Origin: Platanthera guangdongensis
Taxonomy: Eukaryota; Streptophyta; Magnoliopsida; Asparagales; Orchidaceae
Direction: 5' to 3'
NCBI GenBank assembly: GCA_039583875.1
Contig: CM077167.1
Coordinates: 148,383,010 to 148,447,009, forward strand
DNA: 64,000 bases
Of this stretch, positions 45,642 to 57,464 are shown in pieces. The notes under the pieces were generated by a model, which saw only the letters and a list, made by a program, of their open reading frames with translations, had not been told where the DNA came from and did no database searches. Each line of letters starts with the position of its first letter. Positions within the stretch are counted from its first letter, which is position 1. The position numbers and the translations under genes are program-made.

Positions 45642-48600
45642 CACATCACCAAACCTAGGGTTTGACCCTAGGGCTTCACCATGACCCCAAGACCCTACCA
45701 CAACACCCCCAAACATTTTGGGAGACCCATTAGAGCCCTAAGGACCCATTGGGATCAATCAAAGAGACTCAGTTGATCCAAGTCAACCCAAACCCTAAAT
45801 GGGTCAAACTAGCCTACTTAGGGTCAATTGACCTACCCATGGCCAAGTGGACCCCACCTATGCCCTCCTAACCCTAAAGTGAGGTCAATGCATCACTAAG
45901 GACACATTGCGGTCAGCCCTAGAGGCCAAGATGACCCAAGTCAACTCAAGCCCCTAATCTGGTCAAAGTGTCCTTACTAAGGGTAGGTGACCTCCAAAGT
46001 GTAAGGTAACCCTACATAACCACACATAGGCCTTAGGGGAGGCCAATGGGTCACCAAGGACCCAATGGGGTCAACCCAAATGATCAAATTGACCTAAGTC
46101 AACCCTAACTTAAACCATGCCAAACCTAGCCCAAATGGGCTAACCCAAGCTCAAGGCATTTTTCCCTTAGGCTTGCCGCACTTTTCATAATCATTATGAC
46201 TAAGTGGGCTGCACTTAGCCTATGGTGTTGACCAGTCAACATGGGTGACTAGGAGAGAGAAATGAGCTAACTTTCATGATAATGGTGGAGAGAGTGTGTT
46301 GGGGGAGAGGAAAGGATGGTGGGAGCCGGACAAGGAGGTCAACAACCACTCTTTATGGCTGCAATCAACTCCTCTAGGGAAGAGGAGTTGATTCCAGCCG
46401 TTTCCCGGGCACCAAGAGGAAGATTCAGCCCCCCACTCAACCCGAGCCAAGCTTTCAAGGGAATTAATGGCCATTGATGTTTGGCCTCTCCCCTCCCCCA
46501 ACTGATGATTTAAACACCATCAGTGACATGAGAGAAACCCTTCCCACCATTTACCTGAGGAATTCGAGCAACTTGACTGCACTGTTGCAGAAATCCGGCC
46601 GGCGGCACCACTACCATGGCAACCCGAAGATCGACTCGCATTCAGGCCGCCAGGAAGGTCCTCCTCCTCTCCTTATCTCATGGGTAGATCGTAGACTTCT
46701 TAGGGTTCAAGTTTCGGGCTCAATTGAGCCCGATCCAAACCATGGTTTTCATGGTTTTTGGCAAAAAAAATTCCTACTAGAACCGCCGGAAAACACCCCT
46801 CCGGTGGATGTGCCGCCGCCTGGCGAAAGCCACCACCTCAACGGAGGTGGTGGTGGCGGTGGCCGGCCGGGGAAGGGGATGGATCGCCGGCGACAGGGCT
46901 TGGAAGTGGCTCCAGGCGGGTTGAATCCCGGCCGTCGGCTCAAGGAAGAAGACGATAGGATTCCGTCAAATACGCGCCAAGATTCGTGCTTCATTCGATT
47001 TTAAACTATAGGATATATAGTTATAATAATGTGATTTATGTCACATATTTTGGTATTATTGGTTTTAAATTTTAAAAATACTTAGGCTCACTAGGTGGGA
47101 AAACCTTCAACATGAAAGTTGTATCCCTTTGGGCTACTTTATTTTAAAATTAGTTTGAACCAAGTTGGGTGCCTGGTTTGACCAGGGCACCCATTTTGGT
47201 GGGACCTATACCTAGGGCTATGCAGTCATTAAACTGAGTGCCCACACTTCATCCTTGGCCCAAATTACTTGAAAGTTTGGCAGGGAGTCTAACCTAGCTA
47301 TACTTAGGGCCTTCCCAAAACTCAAAATTTTTAGAGACACTTTGCCTAAAGTTTTTACTTTTATTTAATAATGCTAGGGTATTTTAATTAAGTGGTCTAA
47401 TGACCTCCAAACCCTCCCGAATTTTGGTGAGTGGTCCCTGGCATTAATACCTAGCTCTGTACAAAATTGCAACTCATTTGGATAGGTTTTGGTTAGGGAG
47501 TCACCAAACCCTAGTTTGGCCTTAAGGAGGTGTTTTTGATTAAAAGTGAACTATGGACTTAGGGTGGTCACCTCCCCTCAACAGAGGTAGAGGTTTTGGA
47601 CACTGACTTGACATGGCCAATGACAACCTCTTAAAGAAAATGGGATGATTTAGGCTAATTTACCCTAGGGTTCAACCTCAAACCCTAAGGAAGGACTTTT
47701 GGGGGTTGTGAAGGACATAAGGGATAATGCCTTTGTATGCCCTTGGAAACTCAGTAGAATTGAAGGTACTGTAACCTAAGTTATCTGAAAGAAATCTTAG
47801 AGGACTGGAAGGAAGGTAGGTACCTCAAAACCCTAACCCTATTGTTTGGGTAGAAGCATAAATTTGTAAATTCAGTCACTAAACCTTAACCAAAAGTTAT
47901 GGAACTTGGGTAGAGTAGGTTATAGACTATCTAGAACCCCTGGTAATTTTACTAGAATTTTATGGATTATATTTCTGGTACTTCATTTGTTAAATACCAA
48001 AGGGCCCAAAATGATGTTTAAATTACTTTTGGTTATTCTATTCATTTGAATCTAATGGGACTTGGTCAGAAGATAATCCAGGCCTAAGTGAATACCCCTG
48101 AATTTTATTATAATTTTTACTTGATTATATTTAGTACTTCCTTCACAAGTTTTGGAAAGGGGCTTCGGTAGAATAAAATTAATTATTGATGATATATCTG
48201 TTGAAAAATCATGAGACTTAGGTTTTGATGATTTCAGGCCAAAATATACTTGTAGAAATTTATTCATAATTTTTAGAGGGATATCTACAGCACTTCCTTT
48301 ACAAGTCCATAATTTTGAGGCCTTGATATTTAATTAATTCAGAGAATGATTCTTTCTAAAACAAATTATGAAACTTTATCTAGAGGTTTTATGTGTCCTT
48401 ATAATCATCCTGAAATTTTCTCTGAATTATTGGAAGTATTATTGTTGTACATCCCCTTTAAATGATTTATTATGGAATAGATTTGAAATAAAATTTAAGG
48501 GCTTAAACCTTGCTGAAAAATTGGGAGATTCCTACCTAAAAATTGGGAGTCTCGAAAAATTGAAGGTAGTGTAACCTAAGTTATCTGGAAGAAATCTTAG

Positions 48601-51400
48601 AGGACTGGAAGGAAGGTAGGTACCTCAAAACCTTAACCTTAGTTTTAGGGTAGAAGCACAAATTTGTAAATTCAGTCACTAAACCTTAACCAAAAGTTAT
48701 GGAACTTGGATAGAGTAGGTTTTAGACCATCTAGAACCCCTGGTAATTTTACTAGAATTTTATGGATTATATTTCTAGTACTTCATTTGTTAAATACCAA
48801 AGGGCCCAAAATGATGTTTAAATTACTTCTGATTATTCTGTTCATTTGAATCTGATGGAACTTGGTCAGAAGATAATCTAGGCCTAAGTGAATATCCCTG
48901 AATTTTATTATAATTTTTACTTGATTATATTTAGTACTTCCTTCACAAGTTTTGGAAAGGGGCTTTGGTAGAATAAAATTAATTATTGATGATATATCTG
49001 TTGAAAAATCATGAGACTTAGGTTTTGATTATTTCAAGCCAAAATATACTTGTAGAAATTTATTCATAATTTTTAGAGGGCTATTTACAGCACTTCCTTT
49101 GCAAGTCCATAATTTTGAGACCTTGATATTTAATTAATTAAAAAAATTATGAAACTTTATCTATAGGTTTTATGTGTCCTTATAATCATCCTGGAATTTT
49201 CTCTGAATTATTGGAAGTATTATTGTTGTACATCCCCTTTAAATGATTTATTATGGAATAGATTTGAAATAAAATTTAAGGGCTTAAACCTTGCTGAAAA
49301 ATTAGGAGATTCTGGATTTTTAGATGATTATTCATTTTGCATTTAACATAAATTTAGTGGAATTTTATCTTGTCTAAAACTTGTACTTCATGTTCAAACT
49401 TGGAACTTTTGGTTACTAGAATAAATAAATAAATTATCAGCTAAATTGTGAAAATTAGGAAATTATGGATTTATGCTACAAATGCCAGTATAGCCCTCCC
49501 ATAATTATTATATGAGTGTTGGATGATCATTTGGTATACTTCCCATTTTACGGGTCATATAGCTTAAGTGGTCTGCATTTAGTAAAACTGCAGGTAATAA
49601 GATGAAATATGAAGTAGAGCACATGAGTTGAGTTTTGTTGGTTTGCTGGAAGGGATAAATAGAATTAGGAGCATCATTGGAAGATAAAATGAGTAGGGTG
49701 TTGTTTTGGCTAGGGTTTAGAGGCGCTCGAGTTCGACGAAAGATCGTCCTCCCCGAGGTGAGGTAGGGTCAAATCACCCTAGAATTAGCCTATCGTAACA
49801 TGAGAAAGTAATGGGTAAGGGAATCAACCAATAATAATAATAAGTACCTTGCGAAAGGTAACGCTGGGCGTAATCCCAACATAGTTCCTAGTGCCCCTTG
49901 AGAGCCCTTCACAGGGAATACCGGGGGCAGTCCCGGGTTAACGTAAACTGTATTAACAAGCTGAAAAGAGTAACTTAGCTATTAGGGTTGCACATTTCAC
50001 GAACACTGATAGCACTGGAAGATAGTTGGAAGCTTCGACTTGGATGGTTAAGAGACAGACGTTTGGGTCCGGGGAGCTTCGGCTCGATTGTTTGAGAAGG
50101 ACGTTTTGGTCCGGGGAGCTTCGGCTCGATTTTTGATTACGCTAAATTTGCATGTGCATAAAAGGAAAGGAAATTAAGGTGGTGGGTCTTCGGTATTGGA
50201 GGGTCGATGCACCGACGCTAATACGCTGACTCGGCAAGTGTGGTTAGCACTTCGCTAACAGAAGTTCGGTGCGCCAGCCGACAAGAGTACGCAGGAGTCC
50301 GCTTCGTGCACCAAGCGTTGAGGTGTACGATAGGTCTGACCAGTAGTGCTTTATTGGTTTAGAGGTGGGCGAGGCCCAACCCATCGCTTCCGTCTGCCAC
50401 TACGGAGGTATCCTGGGAGGTTACGGCTCCAAAAAGGGGGAACTAAATGTCTGTGTGCACAGAGTCAGGTGTGTCTGTTGCACTTGCATGATCCATCATA
50501 CCCACTTGCATGTCATAGCATAATCGATTCATTTAACCCCGATACCTAAAGTATAAGTGGAATGAGACGCTTATATTTTAGGCCATGCAAAACGACCCCT
50601 TGGTCTATAAGCTTGTGTGGGCAAGTTTATAAATTAAGGTCAATTTTGATATATATATATATTGTTGTTTGATAATCGACACCCCAACGTATAAATTGGT
50701 ATGAGACTTTTTATACGATGGGAGCCTTCCAGAAGACCCCTTGGCTTATGTGTTCTCACATAAGTGAAAGTTACTTTTCATGTTTCAGCTTATTGTCCAT
50801 ACCTATTATAGAATTGCTAGTATAGGTCCGCTGCCATCTGTTTTTGATTATTCTCCACCTTCAAGTCCTCCCCTTTCTTCCTCTCCGCTCGGTGCCTAGG
50901 AGCTATGGGGGAAGGGGTGGGGGATGTTAGGGTTTAGTCTTTTAGACTAACGGTTTTCGAACCGCATCATTTAGGGGATCGTGGAGCCCAGCATGGAGGA
51001 GCAGCCCCAGAGACCGGTACGCTTGGAGATGGGGTAGTCTAGCTCCGGAGTTCATACAGCCGGAACCGTGAGTCTCGACCTTGACTATATTTTCTGCTTT
51101 TGCTTCTGCATGAGTGAGTTGTAGTGAGGACATGATGTACCGGGCATAAGCCCATATTTTAGTACTCTGATATATTATTTTGTGGACACTCCCTTCATGG
51201 AGGTTTATCTTTATGATATGTGATTATCTGTGGACTGGTAGTTTGCATTTACTTTATTATGCTACTTTTCTGTGATTGAATTGGCCGGCAGAATCGACGC
51301 TTTGTGGTGATGACCCTTCAAGGTGTGAAGGAGTCACACCAAAATGGCGGCTCTGGGCCTAAGATCCCGGTGTTTTAAAATAAAAAAAGGGGGTCTTACA
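45642..51400 (+). repeat. Element C LTR2, main part after element E
   Basis: The sequence resumes exactly after the second ACAAC and follows LTR1 from 24129 to 29101. It differs by many substitutions and by a tandem duplication of about 800 bp (47760-49350). The TTGACC/GGTCAA-rich start (45650-46350), the ORF at 46474-47004, the GGGGAGCTTCGGCTCG units (about 50080 and 50120) and the TA tract (50650-50662) correspond to those of LTR1. Confidence 0.9.
47760..49340 (+). repeat. Tandem duplication of about 800 bp inside element C LTR2
   Basis: Copy 1 runs from about 47761 to 48530 and copy 2 from about 48561 to 49310. Both start GAAGGTA.TGTAACCTAAG and end near GCTGAAAAATT.GGAGATTC. About 30 bp of filler (48531-48560) resembling AAATTGGGAG sequences joins them. 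LTR1 has a single copy (26254-27002), so the duplication arose after the LTRs were made. Confidence 0.88.
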
Positions 51401-51606
51401 AGTGGTATCAAAGCAGACCTCGATCGAAAAGTAGTAGTCCACAACCCTGGGTCACCCCCGCGCGAGTTTAGTTTGGGGACAAACTAAGCAGCGGAAGCAG
51501 TGGTCTACCCATATGAGGGATCACATGTAAATTGTCCACTTCTTATTAGGTATTGAGTCGATTACCTACTAATATAGTTCGTTTTGTAGCCCCCACCTCA
51601 GCCCAC
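51401..51606 (+). repeat. Second copy of element C primer-binding site and leader
   Basis: The 206 bp match 29102-29307 closely, including TGGTATCAAAGCAGACC at 51403. A leader after the supposed 3' LTR shows that LTR2 once served as the 5' LTR of a second unit. Confidence 0.9.
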
Positions 51607-51705
51607 TTTGTGGTGATGACCCTTCGAGGATTGAAGGAGTCACCCCAAAACGGCGGTTCTGGGCCTAAGAACCCAGTGTTTTAAAAGAAAAAAGGGGGTC
51701 TTACA
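51607..51705 (+). repeat. Element C LTR3 fragment (last 99 bp)
   Basis: The sequence matches the end of LTR1 (29003-29101) and LTR2 but carries more differences from both than they do from each other. It ends in TCTTACA and is followed by CACCT, the likely right target duplication. Confidence 0.85.
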
Positions 51706-51710
51706 CACCT

Positions 51711-52040
51711 TACCCACGGCCACCTCCTGTGGCCGTGGGCTCAGCCCACAAGGGGCGGCCACGCCTGGCCTACCCTTCCCCACAGCTGCGGGCTCCGCAT
51801 GGAAGGGGAGGCGCTCCCGACTGCCCTTTTCCTGCAGCCGCCTAATGCGGACACGGACTCCTCCTACAAGGGGCATCGCGCTTGGCCACCCCTTCCCCGT
51901 GGCCACCTCCCGTGACCGCGGGCTCTGCATGCAAGGGGCGGCATGCCCGGCGGCCTCCCGCGGTGGTGGGCTCTGCCCTCAAGGGCCGGCGTGCCCATCC
52001 GTCCCTTTCCCACGGTCACCTCCCGAGCCCGCGGGCTCCG
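51711..52040. repeat. GC-rich degenerate minisatellite
   Basis: Units of about 50-65 bp share cores such as CACGGCCACCTCC, GCGGGCTCCGC and CAAGGGGCGGC and recur about five or six times with strong divergence. ORFs of 60-100 codons cross it on both strands because it is GC-rich and stop-poor. I do not call them genes. Confidence 0.7.
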
Positions 52041-52285
52041 CCTTTTCCTCCACGACAAGCATTCATCTCAGTGTAGCTGTCTGTCCATGGCGGGATTCCC
52101 TCGCCGTCCGATCACTCCGTAACGATCACCGCCATCCATTTGTTTAGTAACCACCCACTAACCATCATGATTAGTGGGAGAGTGATATTAATTAAATATT
52201 TGGCCTGCAAACAAAAAACACAATGAGCAAAATATATGATCAAAACTATACCAAAAATAATAATATCCATAGTTACAGTGTGCGT
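52041..52285. other. Unassigned stretch before solo LTR S
   Basis: AT-rich sequence without a recognisable gene or transposon end. It may be the upstream part of the Tat-type LTR that resumes at 54312, but I cannot show this from the sequence. Confidence 0.35.
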
Positions 52286-54311
52286 TGTAATGCCCTAGAA
52301 ATTTTACACAGAAATGATCTCTGGATGCTACCGCCCAGCGGTAGTGCTAGTGTCGGCGGTAGCATAGCTAATTTAATTACCATAGCTCTCAGTGAGATAC
52401 CGCCCAGCAATAGTGTTATCAGTAGAGGTAGTGGACCTTTCGATGTAGGTGTCACAATGACATGTAGAATCGCCTACCGCTCGGTGGTAGTATGGCACTG
52501 CGCGACGGTAGTGTGCCAGTTACTAGCAGCCACATGTCGGCATATGTGTGGAGAGTTTAAAATGTGGGCTTGCCGAACAAGCCACTATCCTAGGTACCGC
52601 ACAACAGTAGCATGTTTTATAGGAAATCTGCTTGATCCGTAGCCATTCGTCAATTTCTGGTGGGATAGGACGGTTGGGAGTGGTTACTGTCGGTTTAAAG
52701 CCGTGAGATGAGAGCTTTACTTCATTCTATACTATGGTTTCCCTTTATAAAGAGTTAGAGAGAGGGGGAGTAAAGGAGTAAGGAGAAGGAGAGATCCCGC
52801 CATTATCGGAGCTACGGAGCCCCAAATCTTAAGCTGAGTCTAGATCTATAGAGAGTGGCTCGGTGCGGTTCTTTCCATCCATTTGGATTTTTTGATCCAT
52901 GACACCAAAAAGAACTTTAAGGGTAACGATCTTCCTCCTGTCAATATAACGTGCATGTCCGCTTTTGTTTCTATATATGCATATGAAAGTGCCTCTTTCG
53001 CTAAGTAGCATATGACTAGACTTTCTCCAGGTTGATTGGGTCCGTCCCCTACTTAAATTGCATATAGAGTTCTGAAATGAAGTGCAAATATAGGCTTGAT
53101 GTGTAAAGCCCATCCGAACAAGTTGTTCTGGATTGGTGATGGTTATAATGTTCTTTGTATACCGGAGAATACTCCAAGATTTATGCTATTTTCGGGTTCT
53201 GTGTGTTGTAGATGGCTCCAGGGAGTCCTAGAGGCTAACTCCAGGAAATACCCGGAATAGTGGACATAATCAAAGTTCTGTCAGATACCGTCTGGCAGTA
53301 GTGCTACCACAGGCAGTAGCTCCTAGTGAGCTATTTTGTGGTTACGAAGCTTGTGTCCATGGGACAAGGAGGGTAGCTTGTTTGATGTTGAGCCTGGAGT
53401 GCCCAACTGTGTTGGTCATGAGTGCCAGCCTTGTTACATAACATCGGTTATGCATACTGTATCGGGAAGGGGAAAGTCGACCATCGTCCTGCATAGTACA
53501 AACGACGATTTGAGCAATGAGATGTGGCTGAACTATACCCGAACTATGTCATTCAGGCTAGATTCCTAATGTACTTGTAATCACCATTGTCATTGGTTAG
53601 TGTCGCGGATACACGCCTAACTAGTGAATGCTCATTGTTTCCATCGGTCTGGGACTGAGAATCGTAGCAGGACCCTGGGAATCCAGTACACCGATAATGT
53701 ACACCGAGTGCACGAGACATTTGGCCAGTTGTGGCAACATCTGTGATTGTTGGTGCCTAAAGTGCACACTCTTGTTATGTATCTACTTGGTGCTTGCCTG
53801 CAGGGAAGGAGTTCCACCGCCCTGGGTATAGGGTGGGCTCGTTATATCGCGCATTCGTGGATAGTGGTCAGCAAAAACTAACTCGTTACCTTCTTTTATT
53901 GCCACATCCTTGTGGTTTGTACAAGTATAGGTGTAGGAGAGCCAAGCGAGCGGACGGGAGCCCAAGCATTGCTGGCCCTCGAAGGCCTAAGTTTTGTTTT
54001 GGCTCATCATGATTTGCCGGCCTACGTGCCGATGTATGGAATCCATGTAGTCCCTAAACACTTTGATCATGTGTAAGGCCTTAAGGCCAAATATGATAAT
54101 GTAATTACTATTATGTCTTTCCTATAGTATTTTGGACATTGTGGTTCAAGTTTAATAAAATGCTTCTGTTGGCGTATAGATTCTGAAATATGTAGTTGTA
54201 TAGTTCTTGAATGATATTCATCTAGTAACTATTTCGTTTGTTCGTTTAATATGGTGTGGGGTCCCGGCCGGACCCGCTATTATATTCCTTGGAACGAGAA
54301 GGGGTGTTACA
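52286..54311 (+). mobile_element. Solo LTR S, Tekay-type, related to LTRs of B and D
   Basis: It begins TGTAATGCCCTAG and ends GGGGTGTTACA, 2026 bp, without internal domain on either side. Order and content match the LTRs of B (reverse complement) and D: a TACCGC/GCGGTA hairpin array (52328-52620), a TTTATAAAG TATA box (about 52743-52751), a conserved block at 52845-52930 and a GCC-rich end. Flanks are TGCGT and TGCAG, an imperfect duplication. It was probably left by LTR-LTR recombination. Confidence 0.85.
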
Positions 54312-54935
54312 TGCAGATAGCCACATAACTATCATATCAACCTCCTAGAGCCTATAAAAGGAGCCATATGCCTCCTCTTTTCTCACCTTTTTGCTCCTCT
54401 ATTTTCTTCTTCCTCGGGCCAGAGCTCTACCAGATTCTTCATACGAGCCACCTTCAAGCCATATTCAAGCCTCCTTTGAGCCTTCTTCGAGCCACCTGCA
54501 AGCCATCACCTTGCCACCAACATCTGCCCAAGTACACAAACAAGTATTGAGAAGGAAGTTCCTACAGCAATAGTTGCATGTTCGTGCGCTTTGCCAAAGC
54601 AAAAACCTCACTTGGAGCATCCTGTTTCCCACCATGAGCCCAAGTCTCGCTCTCTCTCATCTCCAAAGTGTAACAAAGAGTGGCTTGTCTCCCTCAATTC
54701 TTTGAGAAAGCTGTAACCACCAGCAAATAGTGGAGTTTGACCGGCACCGACCCGATCGGGTGGTTTTTTTACCCAGTTGAGGGTTTTTTCCATGTCAAAA
54801 CATCATGTGTACAATCTCTTGCTAATTGGCTGTGCGTGCGGTTGACCGCTCCGTGAGCTAAGAGGTCCAAGTTATTCTGGTTCGACCGGAGCATCGAGTT
54901 TGTCCACAATAGTTTTGCGCGGTCTGTGGGAATCA
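54312..54935 (+). repeat. Element G (Tat-type gypsy relic): LTR 3' part and primer-binding site
   Basis: A TATAAAAG box lies at 54353-54360. The next 150 bp have AAGCC/GAGCC-rich repeats. The end reads TTCGACCGGAGCATCGAGTT, then TGTCCACA near 54908, then a degraded PBS TTTTGCGCGGTCTGTGGGAA (54913-54932). Tat-lineage LTRs end and start the internal domain with a very similar sequence. Upstream, the LTR is cut by solo LTR S. Confidence 0.7.
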
Positions 54936-55003
54936 GGTCCCAGCATCCTTTGAGGATTTAGAAGACAGTACCCTCTACAATACAATACTCGTGACTTACA
55001 CCC

Positions 55004-55046
55004 ATGGCAAGAAGTAGCACCCGTACCACTAATGGATCACCCACAG
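55004..55046 (+). pseudogene. Element G gag start
   Basis: An ATG at 55004 opens MARSSTRTTNGSPT, a start typical of Tat gag, about 70 bp after the PBS. The frame is lost at about 55047, where a copia fragment begins. Confidence 0.5.
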
Positions 55047-55710
55047 GGTAATATTTACTTAGTTAATTTTAACTCTGCAAATTCAAAAATCTATTTATTT
55101 AATCAGATAAGTAAAACTAATGATCTTTGACATAAAATATTAGGACATATAAACCTTAAAACAACTGCAAAATTATCTAAAGACAATCTTGTCAGAGGAC
55201 TACCTTCTGCTTCTTACAAGAAGGAAGGACTCTGCAGAGCTTGTCAATTAGGCAAGCAAACCAAAAATAGTTTTAAATACATATCTAAAAGTGATTCACC
55301 CAGAATTTTGTATTTGCTACATATGAACCGTTTTGGACCAATTGCAGTACAAGGTTTGGGAGGAAAGTCATATACCTTAGTTATTGTTGATGATTTATTA
55401 AGATTCACTTGGGTGTTCTTTCTTATAAACAAGTCAGATAACTTTAAAGTTCTTACAGACTTTCTTAAGAACATCAAGATTGCATACTCTACTCAGATTG
55501 GATTAATCAAAAGTGATCATGATACTGAGTTTGAATTCTTCTGATGAGAGAATTTTGTGAGAAAGAAGGTATCAATCATTATTTTCCTGCTCATAGAACT
55601 ACTCAACAAAATAGGGTAGCTGAAAGGAAAAATATAAATCTAATTGAATCTGCTGTAACATTACTTGTAGATGCTTATTTACCCCAATCCTTTTGGGCAG
55701 AGGCATTAAG
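55047..55710 (+). pseudogene. Copia integrase fragment inside element G
   Basis: The frame reads RLGHINLKTTAKL-like sequence (LGHINLKTTAKLS), GLCRACQLGKQTKNSF, LLHMNRFGPI (catalytic Asp changed to Asn), VIVDDLLRFTWVFFL and IKSDHDTEF (second Asp present). In another frame it goes on with NRVAERKN (Glu present) and ends SFWAEAL at about 55708. It resembles the integrase of Sirevirus-type copia elements. No LTR or other domain is attached. It is a truncated insertion or filler. Confidence 0.8.
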
Positions 55711-56790
55711 TCATGAAGAGTGATGCTCGGATGAGCACTAGAATGATAACCTTCAATGCAACCCGCCAAGGAATGGGGGGGGGGGAGGGAGCGTCCACCT
55801 CGAGAATACACTCCACTAAATACCACCCACACCAACGTGTTGTACGAAATTCAGGATGATCTGACATTTCAATGACCGAGAGTATCGCCACCAAACCACA
55901 GAGTTGACCAGTCAAAGTACTGTCAGTTCCACCGCACGAATAGCCACACTACTGATGATTGTTCCGGGCTGAAGAATGAAATTGAAAGCCTTGTCTTCCA
56001 TGGACTCCTTGGAAGGTTTTTACAGTAACAAGTGCAAGGCCAGTAAGTACACCATCAAGGAAGAGACCGGCAAAATGCGACGTAGGGGGCCCCAAGTGCC
56101 AGACAAATGGTATGCAAAATCGAAACCATGGTCGGGCCCCCATTCCTCTTTACCCAGATCTTTTCAGTTGAAACTACAGAATAAACCCATAAGGACGCAA
56201 AACTCAACCCGGATTCCATCATCTCCTTCGGAAATGACGACCTCGAAGGGTTGCATATTCCCCATCAAGACACGCTTGTCATCTGAGAAGGGATAGGAGA
56301 TCCCTGCTTCAATGTGAAAAGAATTCTCATAGACAATGTGAGTTCAATCGATGTCATGTTTTTATCCACACTCCACATCATGAAATTTACCCCCCAACAT
56401 CTCAATCCTTCCACGGGACCCATATATGGTTTCAACAATTGTCAAGTTCCTATTCAAGTAACAATTACCCTACATGTAAAAATGGGTGAATTCCCGAGGC
56501 AGGTTACCCGGGATATCTGTTTGTCATCATCGACTTAAGTTCACCCTACAATATCATCTTCGAAAGGACAGTCCAGTCAGTCTTTGGAGCAATCCCATCA
56601 ATTCCTCGCCTATCTATGAAGTTCCGGACCCTAAGAGGCGTAGGGGTTATTCGAGAAAGTCAGGAAGCGGTTCGCGCCTGCCACTTAAAACAGGCTCAAC
56701 CAGAAGTTGCGCTCACATTTGAAATCAGAGATGTTAACCTACGCAACAAATTTGACGCACTGCAAGGAAGCTCTTCGTAGAAGAAAATAC
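55711..56790 (+). pseudogene. Element G gag and protease remnant (Tat lineage)
   Basis: YCQFHRTNSHTTDDCSGLKN (55917-55976) is the cysteine-histidine motif of Tat gag. Further on, in several frames, come ISFGNDDLEG, KRILIDNVSSIDVMFLSTLH (protease; the usual D-S-G is D-N-V here) and an FERTVQSVFGAI-like segment near 56560. Stops and shifts occur throughout. No RT follows. The element ends in repeats and is then cut by element D. Confidence 0.72.
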
Positions 56791-57388
56791 CCACTGCCAA
56801 CAGCACGACACCACCTTATCCTTGTTTTTTATATTCATTTTATTTTTTTTTCTTAAACTTTGTATGACGCAAAAGTCGTGAGCCAGAACTTGTGCAGGCT
56901 ATTTCTTGATTTGATTATATTGCATTATGTTTTTATTATTCTCGCTTCGAGATTTCCTTAGCTAGGGTAGGCCACTCCCCGAATCGAATACTTACATTAC
57001 TGGCAATCAGCTCAAAGTCAGGCTATATCTCGCAAATGGATCAAATATTTTCATTATCCAGCGGTCGGATCGAATACTTACATTCTCCACCGTTAATGCA
57101 GGACAATGCCCTGTTATCGCTAGGGCCTGTCCCCCTCGTGGTGGCATTATCGAATTAAATACATACATTCTTCAGCACTCGGATCGAATACATATATTCT
57201 CGGGGAATCGGCTCATAGCCAGGATAGATCAAGCAACCAGATAGAATATTTACATTCTTCGTCGGTTGGATCAAATACTTACATTCTCCACCGTTACTAT
57301 AGGCCAGCACCGCACCATCGCCAGAGCCTACCCCCTCGTGGTCGTATCGTTAGATAGAATACTTACATTCTCCGGCACCCGGATCGAA
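56791..57388 (+). repeat. Element G noncoding region with dispersed ATCGAATACTTACATTC repeats
   Basis: A T-rich spacer (56820-56960) is followed by about eight copies of a 20-bp motif of the type GGATCGAATACTTACATTCT, between about 56975 and 57388, with 25-70 bp between them. A longer unit with TTACATTCTCCACCGTTA occurs twice (57079 and 57279). Element D is inserted inside one copy. Confidence 0.75.
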
Positions 57389-57464
57389 TGTAATGCCCCG
57401 AAACTCAAAAGAGCGACGAGAGGCATTTTGAGCCAAGTTTGGAATTTGGTAGGGGGCATACGGC

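Larger units (their letters stand above)
23991..51705 (+). mobile_element. Element C: gypsy (chromovirus-type) composite with three LTR copies
   Basis: The order is LTR1 (23991-29101), leader and deleted gag-pol (29102-32268), LTR2 (32269-32406 plus 45642-51400, split by element E), a second leader copy (51401-51606) and the last 99 bp of an LTR3 (51607-51705). Outer flanks read AACCT (23986-23990) and CACCT (51706-51710), a 4-of-5 match that supports one original insertion. LTR ends are TGTAACATCC and GGGTCTTACA. The internal pol lacks most of RT, all of RNase H and most of integrase. Confidence 0.88.

Noticed and set aside
51711..52147. Protein-coding gene or CpG island promoter in the GC-rich block
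   Set aside because: The reading frames follow the minisatellite period, differ on both strands and show no domain or start context.
52286..54311. Solo LTR S as the 3' LTR of a nearby element
   Set aside because: No matching internal domain or second LTR lies on either side within range, and both flanks are other sequence.
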